Assembly (NCBI GenBank): GCA_900551385.1
Contig: URVS01000067.1
Span: forward strand, 1-7,716
DNA length: 7,716 nt
Source: an uncultured Mollicutes bacterium
GTDB lineage: Bacteria; Bacillota_I; Bacilli_A; RFN20; CAG-449
Reading direction: 5' to 3'
The notes under the pieces are model-generated. The model was given only the letters and a program-made list of their open reading frames with translations, searched no databases and had not been told where the DNA came from. The position numbers and the translations under genes are program-made. Numbering within the stretch: position 1 is the first letter of the stretch; every line of letters begins with the position of its first letter. Positions 6,137-7,716 of the stretch are shown in pieces.

Positions 6137-6742
6137 TCATTCTATTCGAATTAAATCACCAATTAATCCAATATGAGCATTTTTATTTTTTGCTTCATAA
6201 GAATCTTCTCTAGCTAATAACCATTTATTAGTAGCATAAAGCATTGAATCAAAAGAAGAATTAACATTTCCAACATTAGTGCCTTTTATAAGAGCTACAA
6301 GCATGATAAAACCTTGTTTAACATGGCATGGAGCAAAATGTAATGTAGTAGAATAAATTTCAACAGCAATTTTGCTAGGAACTAAAAAAGCTTCTAAATT
6401 TTTAGAATCATATTTACCATCAACAATATCTTCAACTTTTCCTAATACTAAAATAAAATCTTCATTAGCAACATTAATTTCACTACATTTATGATATTCT
6501 AAACAATAAACACTTTTATTGTGTCCAGAACAATAACCAAATTGAATAGGCATATATCCAAACATATTTTTACTAGCAAAATCAAATTCTTCTGTACTTT
6601 CTAATTCTTCATCGCTAGCTTTATAAATTATTTTATCTAAACATGGTTTTGTTTTCAAAATTTCTAAAGTTTTATTGAATGGATAATTAATTATTTTTCC
6701 ATATTTTTTAAACGATTCATCATATATTGATTTTATTTTCAT
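6137..6742 (-). CDS. DUF4867 family protein (cupin-like)
   Basis: This 201-residue protein resembles DUF4867 over its whole length: MKIKSIYDESFKKYGKII at the start, MPIQFGYCSGHN (64-75), LEYHKCSEINVANEDFILVLG (81-101), VAVEIYSTTLHFAPC (127-139) and NKWLLARED (172-180). The core fits a cupin motif 1, with H84, three residues, E88 and G101; His74 and His135 are further candidate metal ligands. Cupins of this kind are often sugar isomerases, epimerases or dioxygenases, but I know of no established activity for DUF4867. The start codon overlaps the preceding stop as ATGA. The nearest GGAG is about 17 bases upstream, so translation probably relies on coupling. The TGA stop is followed in frame by the oxidoreductase ATG after one codon. 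Co-location with a sugar-type ABC ATPase and a flavoprotein suggests a role in carbohydrate catabolism. Confidence 0.85.
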   Translation of the reverse strand: MKIKSIYDESFKKYGKIINYPFNKTLEILKTKPCLDKIIYKASDEELESTEEFDFASKNMFGYMPIQFGYCSGHNKSVYCLEYHKCSEINVANEDFILVLGKVEDIVDGKYDSKNLEAFLVPSKIAVEIYSTTLHFAPCHVKQGFIMLVALIKGTNVGNVNSSFDSMLYATNKWLLAREDSYEAKNKNAHIGLIGDLIRIE

Positions 6743-7080
6743 AAATAATTTTTAAACAACTCCTTCATATCTTTATTAATTAGTTTTACCCTACTTCTTG
6801 TTCTACCGCGGTGAAAAGGAGAATAAATAGAAATACCTATAGTTATTTTTCCATCTAATTCTTTTATTAAATGAATAGTAGTTTCATAATCATCTAAAAT
6901 GCCAAATATCTCATTGTAATCTTGTTCATTCTTAATATTATAATAAGAATTATTATGAAAATAATTTAATACAATTCTTGTACAATTATCAACATTTGTT
7001 TTCACCTTAACAGGGTGTAATGATTGATCTTTACTATCTTCATCACTAGTAGAAAAAGTTTCAAATATCGCTAATTTCAT
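6739..7080 (-). CDS. hypothetical protein, 113 residues
   Basis: I do not recognise this protein. It starts MKLAIFETFSTSDEDSKD, has an acidic and polar N-terminal stretch, a central mixed region (VDNCTRIVLNYFHNNSYYNI, then an acidic helix around 52-66), and ends with two probable strands, a basic segment PFHRGRTRSRVKL (88-100) and a helix KDMKELFKNYL. It has no membrane segment or signal peptide. It is probably a small soluble alpha/beta protein. The ATG at 7080 is chosen because AAAGGAG (7087-7093) stands six bases before it; a longer frame back to 7122 would need an ATC start and overlap the ATPase gene. It lies 13 bp after the ATPase gene and overlaps the DUF4867 gene by 4 bp (ATGA), so it is cotranscribed with both and may share their substrate. 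Function unknown. Confidence 0.75.
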   Translation of the reverse strand: MKLAIFETFSTSDEDSKDQSLHPVKVKTNVDNCTRIVLNYFHNNSYYNIKNEQDYNEIFGILDDYETTIHLIKELDGKITIGISIYSPFHRGRTRSRVKLINKDMKELFKNYL

Positions 7081-7086
7081 TATAAA

Positions 7087-7093
7087 CTCCTTT
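7087..7093 (-). promoter_or_regulatory. ribosome binding site of the 113-residue gene
   Basis: Minus strand AAAGGAG, six bases from the ATG at 7080. It fixes the start of this unrecognised gene and begins directly after the TAA stop of the ATPase gene. Confidence 0.8.
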
Positions 7094-7716
7094 TTAAATT
7101 CGGTTTGTAGTTGTAGGATCAAAGAAATGAACTTTATTCATATCAAATTGATAAATTAATTTATCACCTTGACTAATTTCATTAGCAGAACTTGTTTTAA
7201 TAACAACTCTTTGTCCACCAATATAACCATAAACAATTGTTTCATGGCCTAATAATTCTGCTACATCACATTCAATATTAATTGTTGTACTTGGATTTTT
7301 ATTATTGATATCATTTTCAATATAAATATCTTCTGGTCTTACACCTAATATTATTTCATGAAGATTTTTAAGTTGTAAATCATGTTCATTAGTTAAATTA
7401 TCTTTCTCTTCTTTATATTTCACATCAAGATTTTCAATATTCTTCTCTCTAGCTTCTAATTTCTTTTTATGTTCTTGAGGAATATTTTGATTAACTAATT
7501 TATTTCTTTCTTCTTCATATTCATTATTTAATGAGTTTAAATTTTCTTCAAAAGTTTGATTGATTTTTATTTCTTTATCTTTAATAAAATCATTTAGAAT
7601 TTTTACTTTTTCTTTATCTAAAACTATTTTTGTTTCTTGATTATTTTCATCAGTAATAATAAAACTATTTTTAGACAATTTTCCTTTAAAGAAATTCATA
7701 GCAGGGCTACCAATAA
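7094..7716 (-). CDS. sugar-type ABC transporter ATP-binding protein (UgpC/MsmX-like), C-terminal part only
   Basis: Only the last 206 codons are in the window. The frame stays open through IGSPAMNFF to the edge, so the internal Met at 7699 is not the start, and the whole nucleotide-binding domain (Walker A, LSGGQ, Walker B) lies outside. What remains is the C-terminal OB/TOBE-type regulatory domain of CUT1-family ATPases: GSPAMNFFKGKL, ILGVRPEDIYIE, VAELLGHETIVYGYIGGQRV, and the closing VHFFDPTTTNRI (HLFDxxTxxxI in relatives). The family energises carbohydrate or glycerol-phosphate import at the membrane. Unusually, about 70 highly charged residues (nucleotides about 7361-7576), rich in Glu, Lys, Asn and Leu and likely coiled coil, are inserted between the first strands and GVRPED. 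It heads the visible operon; permease and binding-protein genes, if present, must lie further upstream. Confidence 0.9.
   Translation of the reverse strand, partial: IGSPAMNFFKGKLSKNSFIITDENNQETKIVLDKEKVKILNDFIKDKEIKINQTFEENLNSLNNEYEEERNKLVNQNIPQEHKKKLEAREKNIENLDVKYKEEKDNLTNEHDLQLKNLHEIILGVRPEDIYIENDINNKNPSTTINIECDVAELLGHETIVYGYIGGQRVVIKTSSANEISQGDKLIYQFDMNKVHFFDPTTTNRI

Noticed and set aside
5027..6742. Fusion of the DUF4867 and flavoprotein genes by reading TGA as Trp (Mycoplasma code); the two frames are in register across TGA-TTT-ATG.
   Set aside because: All Trp codons I checked in the window are TGG, no other gene needs TGA read as sense, and the flavoprotein Rossmann motif begins normally right after its own ATG.
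7081..7122. Longer start of the 113-residue gene inside the ATPase gene.
   Set aside because: It would require an ATC start; AAAGGAG before the ATG at 7080 gives a clear alternative.
7694..7699. ATG at 7699 as the start of a short coiled-coil protein.
   Set aside because: The frame is open to the window edge and encodes IGSPAMNFF, the usual junction inside UgpC/MsmX ATPases, so the Met is internal.

Overview
This is a very AT-rich window in which every recognisable gene lies on the minus strand. Base composition, AGGAGG-type ribosome binding sites, short intergenic gaps and protein matches (type II dehydroquinase, DAHP synthase with an N-terminal ferredoxin-like domain, UgpC/MsmX-type ABC ATPase, DUF4867) suggest a low-GC Bacillota. 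It may be an uncultured, Mollicutes-related or Erysipelotrichia-like gut lineage; this is inference. Tryptophan is encoded by TGG and two genes end in TGA, so the standard bacterial code applies, not the Mycoplasma code.

Reading in the direction of transcription (high to low coordinates), there are three units. Unit 1 (7716 to 5027) is a tightly packed operon: the 3' part of a sugar-type ABC transporter ATPase with an unusual coiled-coil insertion, an unrecognised 113-residue protein, a cupin-like DUF4867 protein, and an FAD-dependent oxidoreductase. It ends at a hairpin terminator whose loop holds the oxidoreductase stop codon. The set looks like uptake and oxidative processing of a carbohydrate or related small molecule, with unknown substrate.

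Unit 2 (4949 to 3648) is a lone HipA-like kinase gene with no hipB-type antitoxin gene beside it. It is bracketed by a 33-bp direct repeat (32/33 identical). One copy covers its promoter region; the other runs across its stop codon and on toward the next operon. It has no clear Shine-Dalgarno sequence and may be leaderless.

Unit 3 (3454 to the left edge) is an aromatic-amino-acid operon: aroQ, aroF and aroA, followed without a break by mnmE (tRNA U34 modification GTPase, cut by the window edge). Gaps are 2 bp, 1 bp and an 8-bp overlap, so translation is probably coupled. DAHP synthase makes the first shikimate-pathway intermediate, AroQ makes 3-dehydroshikimate and AroA makes EPSP; aroB, aroE, aroK and aroC are not in the window. 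AroA has Ala where glyphosate-sensitive enzymes have the Gly96-equivalent residue.

The most interesting part is 3500-5000. The 33-bp repeats contain an AACAT-N8-ATGTT dyad, and a related dyad (TAACATT-N7-AATGTTA) covers the -35 of the likely aroQ promoter. The hipA-like gene and the aro operon may share a regulator, or the kinase gene may be a small transferable cassette. Both ideas are hypotheses.
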